64,000 bases of DNA, taken from positions 1 through 64,000 of the forward strand of contig CAWEYY010000003.1 of NCBI GenBank assembly GCA_963813435.1, written 5' to 3'. The notes beneath the pieces are model-generated. The model made no database searches, was not told where the DNA came from, and was given only the letters and a program-made list of their open reading frames with translations. The stretch is from AC-32 sp963813435. GTDB taxonomy: Bacteria > Actinomycetota > Thermoleophilia > Gaiellales > Gaiellaceae. Below, in pieces: positions 23,777 to 32,100 of the stretch; positions within the stretch are counted from its first letter, which is position 1, and each line of letters starts with the position of its first letter. A program made the translations under genes and the position numbers.

Positions 23777-24555
23777 TCGAACCTCGTCTCCACAGGAGCG
23801 TGGTCGGATAGGAGCCGCCCGTCGACCGTGCGCCGCTCCGGCGGCCACTTCTCGGTGCCGAGCGTCTCCGCCCCCTTGACGAGCACCTGGTCGATGCCGG
23901 GAATCGGCTCCGAGTACCCCTCCAGGTGCTTGAGCGTCTGCGAAGTGCCTGTTCCGATGTTGAAGTCGCCCGCGAGCACTAGGGTGTCGCCGTCCTGCGC
24001 GAACAACTCGGCGAAGTCGGCCGCCCGCTGCAGCTCGACGTCGGCGCACCTGCGGTCGGCCCGGGACGCGTGCAGGTTCGTGATCGATACGTAGCGGCCG
24101 TCCGTCTCGGCCCGGACCGCCTGGCACACGCGACGCTCGAGTGCCCACTTGAGACGGGTGCGGAGGTCGAGGCCGAGCTCCTTCGCGTGGGCCTTCCGGA
24201 AGCTGCGGGGGTTCAGCACGATCGAATCCTCTCCGACGAGCCGCAGCCCGGGCGCGAGGAGGATCGCATTCGCCTGACCGGTGAAGGCCGAACGGAAGAA
24301 GCCGTGGTTGAGATCCGTGATCCACCTGCCGAGCTCCGCGCTCAGCAGCTTCGGCCGGGACGCCACCACTCCGAATGCCTGCATCCCGCTCCAGCCCTCG
24401 AGGCGAGACAGCGCCCAGACCGGCAGCTCCTGCAGGCAGAGCGCATCAGGGTGGTCGGCGGTCGCGAGCTGCACCATCTCCTCGAGGAACGCGCGGCGCT
24501 CGGGCGGGACGGCGTTCCCGTGAAACACGTTCCAGGTGCGGACGAGGAGCGCCAA
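23773..24555 (-). CDS. Endonuclease/exonuclease/phosphatase-family hydrolase
   Basis: A 260-residue EEP-superfamily protein, with all motifs in order: TWNVFHGN, CLQELP (metal Glu), NLHAS (catalytic His), LAGDFNIGTG (Asp/Asn) and LLSDHAPVE (final Asp-His). Members cleave DNA, RNA, phospholipid head groups or phosphoinositides; nothing here narrows this. No signal peptide is seen. The start is TTG at 24555, 20 bp from a divergent gene, with TAGACT nine bases upstream. Confidence 0.85.
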   Translation of the reverse strand: MALLVRTWNVFHGNAVPPERRAFLEEMVQLATADHPDALCLQELPVWALSRLEGWSGMQAFGVVASRPKLLSAELGRWITDLNHGFFRSAFTGQANAILLAPGLRLVGEDSIVLNPRSFRKAHAKELGLDLRTRLKWALERRVCQAVRAETDGRYVSITNLHASRADRRCADVELQRAADFAELFAQDGDTLVLAGDFNIGTGTSQTLKHLEGYSEPIPGIDQVLVKGAETLGTEKWPPERRTVDGRLLSDHAPVETRFE

Positions 24556-24562
24556 CGGCGCA

Positions 24563-24571
24563 CTAGTCTAG
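24563..24571. promoter_or_regulatory. Shared divergent -10 region (EEP hydrolase / small acidic protein)
   Basis: CTAGTCTAG gives TAGTCT on the plus strand, exactly six bases before the GTG at 24576. On the minus strand it gives TAGACT, nine bases before the TTG at 24555. The gap is 20 bp. Confidence 0.5.
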
Positions 24572-24575
24572 GCGC

Positions 24576-24887
24576 GTGCTTCGGCGGCAACGATTCACGG
24601 ATGCGATCTCACGCCAGCTCGAGCTCTTCGAGCGCGACTACGCCGAGCTGATCCGCGAGTGCGACGAGGCGGAGGCGGCCTATGACCAGGCCGAGCGCGA
24701 GGAGGCCGAGGAGCGGTTCGGCGACTACCAGGATCTCGTCGAGACGGGCACCGAGATCCTGGCGGAGCTACGCGACAACTTCGCGGCGACGCTCGACGGG
24801 GGCACGGCCGAGGAGTACGAGACCGAGTTCAACCGGGCGGTGCACCGGCGGCTCCCTCGCTTCGGCCTCGAGATCGAGAACCTCTAG
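24576..24887 (+). CDS. Small acidic helical protein, unrecognised
   Basis: A 103-residue protein of unrecognised family. It is strongly acidic and predicted all-helical, with a coiled-coil-prone stretch around ECDEAEAAYDQAEREEAEER and a C-terminal RRLPRFGLEIENL. No signal peptide or membrane segment. The GTG follows TAGTCT by six bases, a leaderless arrangement. It is the last gene before the accessory region. Confidence 0.55.
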   Translation: MLRRQRFTDAISRQLELFERDYAELIRECDEAEAAYDQAEREEAEERFGDYQDLVETGTEILAELRDNFAATLDGGTAEEYETEFNRAVHRRLPRFGLEIENL

Positions 24888-24901
24888 GAAAAGCAGGAGA
24901 C

Positions 24902-24958
24902 GACCGGTCAGGCGATTGGGAACCTGGCCTGCGCCAGTGTTCACGAATGTCCCCTGAG
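24902..24958 (+). repeat. GACCGGTC remnant of family A and family B copy B2
   Basis: 24902-24909 is the family A palindrome alone. 24933-24958 is family B (GCCAGTGTTCACGAATGTCC then CCTGAG). B2 is the left border of the accessory array. The remaining bases of this 112-bp gap show nothing else. Confidence 0.7.
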
Positions 24959-24999
24959 CGTCGTATCGCTGGGCGAGGCGGAGTTGGTTCTCTTGCGCG

Positions 25000-25389
25000 T
25001 CAGTCGTTCGACGTGCTGGCCGCGTGCTTCTTATGGCGCGCGTGCCGTCCCTCTTGCTGTTCTCGCCGAAGGGTGATGAACGCCATCCCGAGCTGCCGGA
25101 CCAGTTCGACCAGAATGCCGAGTCCGACTAGGAGATAGAAGATCGTAAAGATCTTCATCGAGGCGCTGGTTAGGACGAGGTTCGGGTCGGCGATGCTCGA
25201 CGTGGTCAGCGTCGCGACAGCGAAGTAAAGGCTGTTGACCAAGGACCAGTCCTCGCTCAGCCTGTAGACCAGCGTGCCGATCACGATGAGGAAGACTGCC
25301 GCGATGAGGGTCTGTGCGAAGCCGTCGTCTCGTGCAGCGATCTTCACGGCGCGCGCGAGATTGTGGAACATCACGGCCACAGGCAGCAT
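25000..25389 (-). CDS. Two-transmembrane ion channel with non-canonical selectivity filter
   Basis: A 129-residue protein with two membrane helices (about 26-43 and 79-98) and a pore loop between, the plan of KcsA/Ion_trans_2 channels. The loop reads FAVATLTTSSIADPNLVL. TLTT is kept, but the filter that is normally VGYGD is SSIAD, so potassium selectivity should not be assumed. The N-terminal arm is amphipathic and the C-terminus is basic and His-rich. The start is uncertain: ATG 25389, ATG 25371, or an upstream codon. It is the only gene between repeats B2 and B3. Confidence 0.75.
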   Translation of the reverse strand: MLPVAVMFHNLARAVKIAARDDGFAQTLIAAVFLIVIGTLVYRLSEDWSLVNSLYFAVATLTTSSIADPNLVLTSASMKIFTIFYLLVGLGILVELVRQLGMAFITLRREQQEGRHARHKKHAASTSND

Positions 25390-25497
25390 CCGACGAGCTT
25401 CGCCGCAGTCGCGACCTGTCCTGCCGAATGTGGACACCGACCCACCCGCGAGAACCGACAAGCGCCTGACCAACGAAAAGACAACACTCTCGACTGC

Positions 25498-25523
25498 GCC
25501 AGCGTTCGGGAATGTTCCCTGAC
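25498..25523 (+). repeat. Family B repeat, copy B3
   Basis: GCCAGCGTTCGGGAATGTTC then CCTGAC. In this copy GGGAA and TTCCC form a perfect small inverted repeat around TG. It lies just upstream of the channel gene on the minus strand. Confidence 0.75.
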
Positions 25524-25567
25524 GGTTCTGGCCCTCCCACCTCACCACTCAGGCAGAGGAGCGGTTC

Positions 25568-25846
25568 TCAGACCGCGTACAGGACGAGAATGGCGACTGT
25601 CGCCAGGATGATCGCAGCGATGAACGCGATCTCACTTGTACGATCGCGAAGGCCGCTCACCAGGTACGTGATGAAGATCCACATCGGGGCGAGTTGGCTA
25701 AAAAAGTCCAGCTTCACATCGATCACGTTCTTCGCGATGACGGCCTCGACGAGAAGGCAGACGGCCGCAACGAGCGAAACCATGACCAGCGGGTCGCGGA
25801 TCTGCCGCCACGACACGTCGCCATGCGGGAAATTGGGCGCACGCAT
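25568..25846 (-). CDS. Small multi-pass membrane protein, unrecognised
   Basis: A 92-residue protein with three hydrophobic segments: about residues 22-39 (VMVSLVAAVCLLVEAVI), 50-66 (QLAPMWIFITYLVSGL) and 73-91 (EIAFIAAIILATVAILVLYA). The ATG at 25846 has the strong Shine-Dalgarno GAGGGAGG eight bases upstream. That differs from the leaderless style of the core genes. Single gene between B3 and B4. No family recognised. Confidence 0.6.
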   Translation of the reverse strand: MRAPNFPHGDVSWRQIRDPLVMVSLVAAVCLLVEAVIAKNVIDVKLDFFSQLAPMWIFITYLVSGLRDRTSEIAFIAAIILATVAILVLYAV

Positions 25847-25853
25847 AACGCAC

Positions 25854-25861
25854 ACCTCCCT
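25854..25861 (-). promoter_or_regulatory. Strong Shine-Dalgarno that fixes the start of the 92-residue membrane protein
   Basis: GAGGGAGG about eight bases before the ATG. The GTG three codons upstream would overlap this site, so the ATG is chosen. Confidence 0.5.
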
Positions 25862-26007
25862 CGCCCGGGTTGCTTCCCCTGGAAACTTGATACTTGATCA
25901 TCCATCCCTGCGTTGCGCTGCACATCCGCGCCGCCACTGAACCCGCTTGCCCGGAACTACCGAACTCCCGCTGCCAGTAGGTGGCTAGGGCGAGAACGCC
26001 AGGCTGC

Positions 26008-26033
26008 GCCAGTGTTCGCGAAGGCACTCCGAT
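26008..26033 (+). repeat. Family B repeat, copy B4 (diverged)
   Basis: GCCAGTGTTCGCGAAGGCAC then TCCGAT. It keeps the first 13 bases and the GAA. It lies in the 288-bp gap 25847-26134. That gap also holds CACTGAACCCGCTTGCCCGG (25933-25952), a near match to bases just right of the hairpin at 3.03 kb. Nothing else in the gap is recognised. Confidence 0.55.
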
Positions 26034-26134
26034 GGCTGCCTCACAGTCACCCGCGCGCGGGCGCTTCGGCAAGTGCGAGATCCTACGGATGCGCCGGCCG
26101 GAGCGTGCCGACGATGATTCCGGACGGAGCTTCA

Positions 26135-26536
26135 GTGCACACCTATCTACTGATGATCACGTTCCGGGTGTGGTTTTGCGAGATCGCGGTCTCGGGATTC
26201 AACTACTTCGTCCTCATGAACCGCGTCTACGAGCCGCGCGTCGGCGAGCTACGCGCGCATCGAATCGGGATGACGACGCGAATCGTCTACATCTTCTTCC
26301 CGTTCGCCTACGCGCTGGTGCGGTTCGCTCACGTTCATGCCGTGCCCGAGTTGCTACTCGCCGGCACGTACTGGCTCTTGATGGTGCTTGCCTTCGAATG
26401 GGTCGGGAGCTTCCTGCTCCGCCGTCCCGTCCACGAGATTCTCGAAGGCTGGCACGTGGAGAACGGCTACATGTGGCCCTATGTCCTGGCGGCCTACTTC
26501 TTCTCACCGCTGGTCGTCGGGCTCCTCCTGGCCTGA
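26135..26536 (+). CDS. Four-helix membrane protein, unrecognised
   Basis: A 133-residue protein with four hydrophobic segments and conserved-looking polar residues within them (WFCEIAVSGFNYFVLMN, IFFPFAYALVRFAHVH, TYWLLMVLAFEWVGS, NGYMWPYVLAAYFFSP). The GTG at 26135 has GGAG five bases upstream; an ATG at 26114 is possible. It resembles small membrane proteins often met in gene cassettes, but I recognise no family. Single gene between B4 and B5, and the only plus-strand gene in the array. Confidence 0.6.
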   Translation: MHTYLLMITFRVWFCEIAVSGFNYFVLMNRVYEPRVGELRAHRIGMTTRIVYIFFPFAYALVRFAHVHAVPELLLAGTYWLLMVLAFEWVGSFLLRRPVHEILEGWHVENGYMWPYVLAAYFFSPLVVGLLLA

Positions 26537-26581
26537 CTCGGCCCCACCTGCGGCGCGCCTGAGAACAGGATGGTGGGTTGG

Positions 26582-26607
26582 GCCAGCGTTCCGGAATGAC
26601 GCCTGAG
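26582..26607 (+). repeat. Family B repeat, copy B5
   Basis: GCCAGCGTTCCGGAATGACG then CCTGAG. It lies between the convergent ends of the four-helix membrane protein gene and the GNAT gene. Confidence 0.7.
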
Positions 26608-26653
26608 CGGAGACTCCGCGTGCGACCCGAGCCGGGCGGGCTTCGCTTCTGCG

Positions 26654-27235
26654 TCAAGCAGCGGGCGTATGTCTCCAGACGACCGTTTTCTGCTGCGTGT
26701 GCGCAGGTGTGACGGTCTCGGTCGGTGTCGCGCCGAGTCTTTCCGCGACGCGCTGAGAGCGGACGTTGTTGGGCGAGATCAAAGAGACCAGAAGGTCGAT
26801 GGATCGGGACTCGTATGCCCAGTCACGGATGGCTGCGGCTGCTTCGGTCGCATATCCAAAGCCCCAGTGCGCCCGTATCAAGGCCCAGCCGAGTTCAGGC
26901 TGAGCATGGCTTCCCGCGCTCGTCCAAGTCGAGGGCGTCCAGCCGCGCGTGTCGAAGATGATCAGGCCCGCCCAGCCGACTACCCGCCGATCAGTCGCGG
27001 CGGTCTCGAGAATGAACGGGCCAAGTCCGTCGGTTCTCCAACCGCCGATCCCTCCTTCGATCATTGCTCGGGCCTCGTCGAGCTCAGAGACAGGTTTTCT
27101 GTTCAAGCCGTGCATGACCACCGGATCCGCGAACAGCTCGTGCAGGGCATCCGCATCTTGCGGAGTTGGCGTGCGGAGGCAGAGCCTGTCCGTGTAGAGG
27201 CAGATCTGCTCCCACGGTGGGGTGTCGTAAGCCAC
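26654..27235 (-). CDS. GNAT acetyltransferase, RimJ/RimL-like
   Basis: A 193-residue GNAT. LYTDRLCLRTPTPQDADAL is the typical start of the RimJ/RimL type. WALIRAHWGFGYATEAAAAI is the acetyl-CoA loop, in a weakened form (HWGFGYA in place of xxGxGxA). LISPNNVRSQRVAERLGA is the C-terminal signature. The acceptor is unknown. Single gene between B5 and B6. GNATs are among the most frequent cargo of gene cassettes. Confidence 0.85.
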   Translation of the reverse strand: MAYDTPPWEQICLYTDRLCLRTPTPQDADALHELFADPVVMHGLNRKPVSELDEARAMIEGGIGGWRTDGLGPFILETAATDRRVVGWAGLIIFDTRGWTPSTWTSAGSHAQPELGWALIRAHWGFGYATEAAAAIRDWAYESRSIDLLVSLISPNNVRSQRVAERLGATPTETVTPAHTQQKTVVWRHTPAA

Positions 27236-27291
27236 GCCGAGACCGTAGCCGGAGCCTGAGCTCGCAGCTTGCGTGTTTGCAACGCTCAGCT

Positions 27292-27319
27292 GCCCGAGTA
27301 TTCAGGAATGTCCCGCGAC
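27292..27319 (+). repeat. Family B repeat, copy B6 (diverged)
   Basis: GCCCGAGTATTCAGGAATGT then CCCGCGAC. The GAATGTCCC core is kept and the left half is diverged. It lies 56 bp upstream of the GNAT start. Confidence 0.55.
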
Positions 27320-27376
27320 CGTCTGTTGTCGCCTTCTGGTGGTAAGGCGACGGTGAGTAGCAACAGAGGGTCGAGT

Positions 27377-28150
27377 CTAGATCGCGGTCAGGAAGCGCTC
27401 GATCATCGAGTTCACCTGCTCGGGCACCTCAAGTTGATGGAAGTGGCCAGCCCCGACGGTCATCCCATACTGGACATCGGGCTTCAACGTCTGCAGGCGC
27501 GACGGATCGTTGCTGCCGCCAGGCGCCGACTGGAGGACGAGCAGCGGTGAGTTGCACATCATCAGGGCCGAGACCCCGTCCCATCTCGTAACGCCTTCGA
27601 TTACTGCACGGGCAACGGGTAAGGGGACCGAGCACATTGTGTCGACGATCTTCTTCCGAAGCTCGTCATCGGCCGTCGGCCCTACTCTCTGCAAGACCGA
27701 CGCACGCCGCACATCCTCCGCGGCGGGCCCTTTCAGTTGCTTCGCAAGGTCCGCGTATAGGAGTGCCGTCTCATCCGTGGGATGGACGGGGCCTGGATCG
27801 ACGGCGACGAGCGCGCTCGGGATTGAGGGGTGCCGCGCACCGAGTTCGATTGCGATCATCCCGCCGAGGCTGTGCCCGACGACGACCGGCCGCTCGATGC
27901 CAACCTCTGCACAGAACCATGTGATGTCGTCGGCGAGGCTCGGGATGTCGTAGCCGTCGGATGGTGAATCGCTGCGGCCGCAACCGCGGAGCGCGAGAGT
28001 CGTGACCGTATGTGTTGGCCTGAAGTAGTCGAACTGCGGTGCAAAGAACGTGTGGTCGCAACACCAGCCCGGTACGAAGAGCAGTTCGACGCCCCCGCGT
28101 CCGTCCCGCTCGTAATAGAGCCTTAGCCCGTCGCGTTCTGCGTACGGCAC
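27377..28150 (-). CDS. Alpha/beta hydrolase
   Basis: A 257-residue protein from the GTG at 28150. PYAERDGLRLYYERDG begins the fold and FVPGWCCDHTFF is the oxyanion region. VVVGHSLGGMIAIELG holds the nucleophilic Ser, and GAGHFHQLEVPEQV the catalytic His. The acid is probably in the strand before GGSNDPS. Substrate not predictable; relatives include esterases, epoxide hydrolases and haloperoxidase-like enzymes. The frame is open another 38 codons upstream, but that part lacks fold features. Single gene between B6 and B7. Confidence 0.8.
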   Translation of the reverse strand: MPYAERDGLRLYYERDGRGGVELLFVPGWCCDHTFFAPQFDYFRPTHTVTTLALRGCGRSDSPSDGYDIPSLADDITWFCAEVGIERPVVVGHSLGGMIAIELGARHPSIPSALVAVDPGPVHPTDETALLYADLAKQLKGPAAEDVRRASVLQRVGPTADDELRKKIVDTMCSVPLPVARAVIEGVTRWDGVSALMMCNSPLLVLQSAPGGSNDPSRLQTLKPDVQYGMTVGAGHFHQLEVPEQVNSMIERFLTAI

Positions 28151-28288
28151 GGCAGGGACGATTCTCTCACAGCGCCGAGGGGGCTCGCTTAGCTGGAAAC
28201 GTGCTGTCGCACTTTGCGGGAAGTGCGATAGCCGACCGTCGTGGTCGAGTACCCGACCGCGCATTCAGGCGATAGCCGCATGACGTGC

Positions 28289-28314
28289 GCCAGTGTTCGG
28301 GAATGTCCCCCGAG
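28289..28314 (+). repeat. Family B repeat, copy B7
   Basis: GCCAGTGTTCGGGAATGTCC then CCCGAG, nearly identical to B1. It lies between the GNAT stop (28326) and the hydrolase. Confidence 0.8.
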
Positions 28315-28325
28315 CGCCGATCTCC

Positions 28326-28964
28326 TCAATCGGGAGGACCGACATGGGCCCCTGCCGGAGGCCTACGCATCGGCCAAACCGGGGGGCCGCCTTCTGGCAG
28401 TTCAAACACACCCATGTGCAGGAAGCCGAGTCGCTCGTACAGTGCCGCGCTACGCTCGCTGCTGGCCTCGATGTACGTCGGTAGCGCAGCCGAATCGGCT
28501 CTCTCCAGCGTCGGCTGCATGAGCATCGATCCCACGCCCTGTCCCTGCAGAGCGGTGCGCACCCCGACCGTTCGGACGTAGAAGTGAGGCTCACGTGGGT
28601 GTCGCTTCTCCATCGCGCGCTGCACTCTTATCGCGCGCGGCAACCGCGTCCTGAACGCCCACATCCACTTAAGTGTCTCCTTCCCCGTCGCCGACTTCGG
28701 CATCTCCCAGGCGCCGGGTGGCAGCTCGGCCACCGCGCCGTCGTACCCGGACGTCGTCCACACGGTCCCCCCGTTTGCCAGCACGTACTGCTCCATCTCA
28801 ACCACAAACATCGTTCGTAGCCGCGCCCTTTGCCGCAGACGGCCCGGCCGAAGGAACGTGAACACGGGGTCGGTCATGAACGCGTCCGCCAGCATCGCCG
28901 CCACCTTCGGCACCTCATCTGCAGCCGCTGTCCGGACTTCGAGCGGTCTCAACCCGGTGACCAT
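28326..28964 (-). CDS. GNAT acetyltransferase
   Basis: A 212-residue GNAT. VRTAAADEVPKVAAMLADAF starts the fold. FYVRTVGVRTALQGQGVGSM contains the acetyl-CoA signature (QGQGVG). YIEASSERSAALYERLGF is the C-terminal motif. Architecture is like acetyltransferases that modify small amines or toxins; the acceptor is unknown. The last gene of the repeat-bordered array: no B copy was found in the 143-bp gap to dnaE2, which holds nothing recognised. Confidence 0.85.
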   Translation of the reverse strand: MVTGLRPLEVRTAAADEVPKVAAMLADAFMTDPVFTFLRPGRLRQRARLRTMFVVEMEQYVLANGGTVWTTSGYDGAVAELPPGAWEMPKSATGKETLKWMWAFRTRLPRAIRVQRAMEKRHPREPHFYVRTVGVRTALQGQGVGSMLMQPTLERADSAALPTYIEASSERSAALYERLGFLHMGVFELPEGGPPVWPMRRPPAGAHVGPPD

Positions 28965-29107
28965 ATCGTCACCTTCGAAGACCGATCGGCAGGCTCTGAC
29001 TGAGCGGCGCGATTAGCGCTCGGATGTCGCGAAACCTCGCTTGGGCGAGCGGGTTGTCACCTGACGCGACCTTCTGGCTCTTGATCGGCGGCTGGCGATC
29101 GCTCCGG

Positions 29108-32100
29108 CTAGCGGTGGCCGAAGTGGTGCGCGGTGGGGAGTGAGCCGAAGACGTCGGCGTTCTCGGAGCAGCGCCGCGCGAGTGGGCCGAGCGACTCGAG
29201 CTCCCGCACGACGACGTTCCGGTTCCGGCCGAGGCGCTCGAACTTTCCCCGCGCCAGCAGGAGCGGCTCCGACCGGACGAGCGCGCGGAAGCGCTCGTAC
29301 ACGGACGGCGGGACGATCAGGTTGATCTGGCCGATCTCGTCCTCGAGCAGCATGAAGACGACCCCGTTCGCGGTCGCCGGCCGCTGCCGCGCCACCGCCA
29401 TCCCGGCCACGGTGACGGTTCCGCCCGAGGGCCGCTCCGCGAGCTCCTGGCTCGAAAGCGTGCCCTCCGGCAAGTGCGGCCGGAGCAGCGACAGCGGGTG
29501 CACTCCGACCGACAGGCTCGTCGTCCGGTAGTCGGCGAGCATCCGCTCCCAGGGCGTCTGCTCGCGCAGCGCGGGCGCGGCCGCGGTCGGATCGAGCGGG
29601 AGGGCGAGCTGCCGCTCCTCTCCCCCGCTCCCGGGCACGCTCTGGGTGCGCGGCACGAGCCCGAGCTCCCAGAGGAGCACGCGGCGGCTGCCTCCGAACG
29701 AGTCGCACGCGCCCGAGGCGACGAGCGCCTCCAGCCGCGGCCGGTCGAGCGACGTCCGCTGCGCCAGCTCGCGCACTCCGGAGAATGGCCCGGCCCGTTC
29801 GCGCTCGGCCACGACCGCCTGCGCCTCCTCCGAGCCGAGCGAGCGGACGTACTCGAGCCCGACGCGCACCGCCTCGTCCTCCAGCGCGCACTCGGCCTCG
29901 CTGCGGTTCACGTCCGGCGAGCGCACCTCCACCCCGCGCCGCTGCGCATCGCGCACGAGCGACGCGGGCGGGTAAAAGCCCATCGGCTGCTCGTTCAGGA
30001 GCGCGCACAGGAACTCGCGCGGGTAGTGGTGCCGCAGCCAGGCCGACTGGTACGCGAGCAGGCCGAACGCCGCCGCGTGCGACTTCGGGAAACCGAACGA
30101 CGCGAACCCGTTCAGTTTCTGGAAGACCATCTCGGCCGTCTCCCGGTCGACCCCTCGCCCGAGCGCGCCCTCGACGAAGCGCTCGTGGAACGCCTCGACC
30201 GCCTCGCGGCTGCGCTTGCGGCTCATCGCCCGCCGCAGCCCCTCCGCCTCGCCGACCGAGAACCCCGCGAGCGCGATCGCGACCGCGAGCACCTGCTCCT
30301 GGAAGACGACCACCCCGAGCGTCTCGCGCAGCGGCTCCTCGAGGAGCGCGTGGTCGTACGGCACCACGAACGACGGATCCTCGCGCAGGCGCCGCCGGTG
30401 CTCGATGTACGGATGGACGGCACCGCCCTGGATCGGGCCGGGCCGAACGAGCGCGACCTGGACGGTCAGGTCCTCGAGGTCCTCGGGGAGGGTGCGCAAG
30501 AGCGACTGCATCTGCGCCCGGCTCTCGATCTGGAAGACGCCGACCGTGTCGGCTCGTTGGATCTCGCCGTAGACGGCCCGGTCTTCGAGGGGGATCCGCG
30601 AAAGATCAACTGTGCCGCCGCCCGCGCGGGCGATCCGCTCGACGCAGTCCTCGACCGCCGAGAGCATCCCGAGCCCGAGCAGGTCGATCTTGAGAAAGCC
30701 GGCATCCGCGCACGAGTCCTTGTCCCACTGGCAGAGCTGGCGGCCGGCCATCGCCGCGGGCTGCACCGGGACGAGCTCGACCAGCGGCCGGGTCGAGATC
30801 ACCATCCCGCCCGGGTGCTGCGAGACGTGCCGCGGCAGGCCGCCGAGCTCGGCGCACAGCTCGGCAAACGCGCGCCAGCGTGGAGAGGCCAGCTTCGACT
30901 CGGCGTCGGGCAGCTTCTCCAGCTCCTCGCCGATCCTCCGAGGGCTGCCGTCCGTGAGCCGAGCCAGCCGCTCGAGCTCGGCGAACGGGAGGCCGAGCGC
31001 CTTGCCGACGTCGCGGATCGCGCCCCGGGCGCGGTAGGTCGCGAAGCTCGCGACGAGCGCCGAGTGCTCGCGGCCGTAGCGCTCGCAGACGCCGACGATC
31101 AGCTTCTCCCGGATGTCTCGCGGAAAGTCGAGGTCGATGTCCGGAACCGACACGAGCTCGCGGTTGAGGAAGCGCCCGAGCGGAAGGCCGGCGTGCACCG
31201 GGTCGACGTGCGAGAGCCCGGTCAGGTAGCAGACGATCGAGCCGACCGAGCTCCCGCGGCCGCGACCCGGTGGGAGCACGTTGCGCGCCACCGACTCGCC
31301 GCGCACCTCCCGCGCGCACTCCCGCGCCAGCTCCAGCACCTCCCAGTGGAGAAGGAAGAACCCCGCGAGCCCAAGCTCCTCGATCAGCTTCAGCTCCTCC
31401 TCGAGCCGGCTGCGCGCCTTGCGCTTGTGGCCGTTCGCTCCTTCGTAGCGCCCGGCGAACGCGCGGTCGCAGACGTGCCTGAGCTGCGCGATCGCCGGCT
31501 CGCCCGTGTCCGAGAAGTCCGGATAGCGATAGCCGAGGTCCTCGGTCAGGTCGAACTCGAGGCGCTCGGCCAGCTCGCCGGTTCGCTCGACGGCGTCGCG
31601 GTCGAGCGGGAACTTGTCTGCCAGCTCGCCAGGCGGGAGCAGGACGCTCTCCCGGTTCCCGCGCCGCTCCGCCTCGCAGCCTTCGAGCGAGGTGCGGTGG
31701 CGGATCGCGACGAGCACGTCCTGGAGCGACGTGCGGCGCGGATGGTGCGAGTGGACGTCCCCGGTCGCGACCGTGCGCACGCCCAGCGCATCGGCGAGGT
31801 CTCGCAGCGCGGCGAGCCGGCTCGCGTCGCCTCGCTCGTATGGCCGTTGCAGCTCGACGAAGAAGCGTTCCGGCCCGAACGCGCGCGCCAGGGCTCTCGC
31901 GCCGTTCGGGTTGCGAACCGCGAGGCCGTGCCGCGCGCACCCGGACAGGCAGACGAGCCCCTCGCTGAGCTCGGCGAGCAGGCGGGCGTCGAGCGACGGC
32001 GGCAGCGGCTCTGCGCCTTCTTTCGGCCTCGTTCCTGCGTGTGCCGCGGTCAGCAGGCGGCAGAGGTTCGCGTAGCCCCGCGCGGACTCGACGAGCAGCG

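Noticed and set aside
24941..28310. Family B as LexA/SOS operators
   Set aside because: GTTCGGGAATGT is not the GAAC-N4-GTTC palindrome seen intact at imuB. Positions relative to starts are inconsistent, with several copies at 3' ends.
24933..28314. Family B as a CRISPR array
   Set aside because: The spacing is 0.5-1 kb and irregular, the intervals are genes, and no cas gene is nearby.
24902..28964. Classical integron with attC sites
   Set aside because: No integrase gene is present, and the repeats do not show the GTTRRRY and RYYYAAC core pairs. Only the cassette-like layout is kept as a hypothesis.
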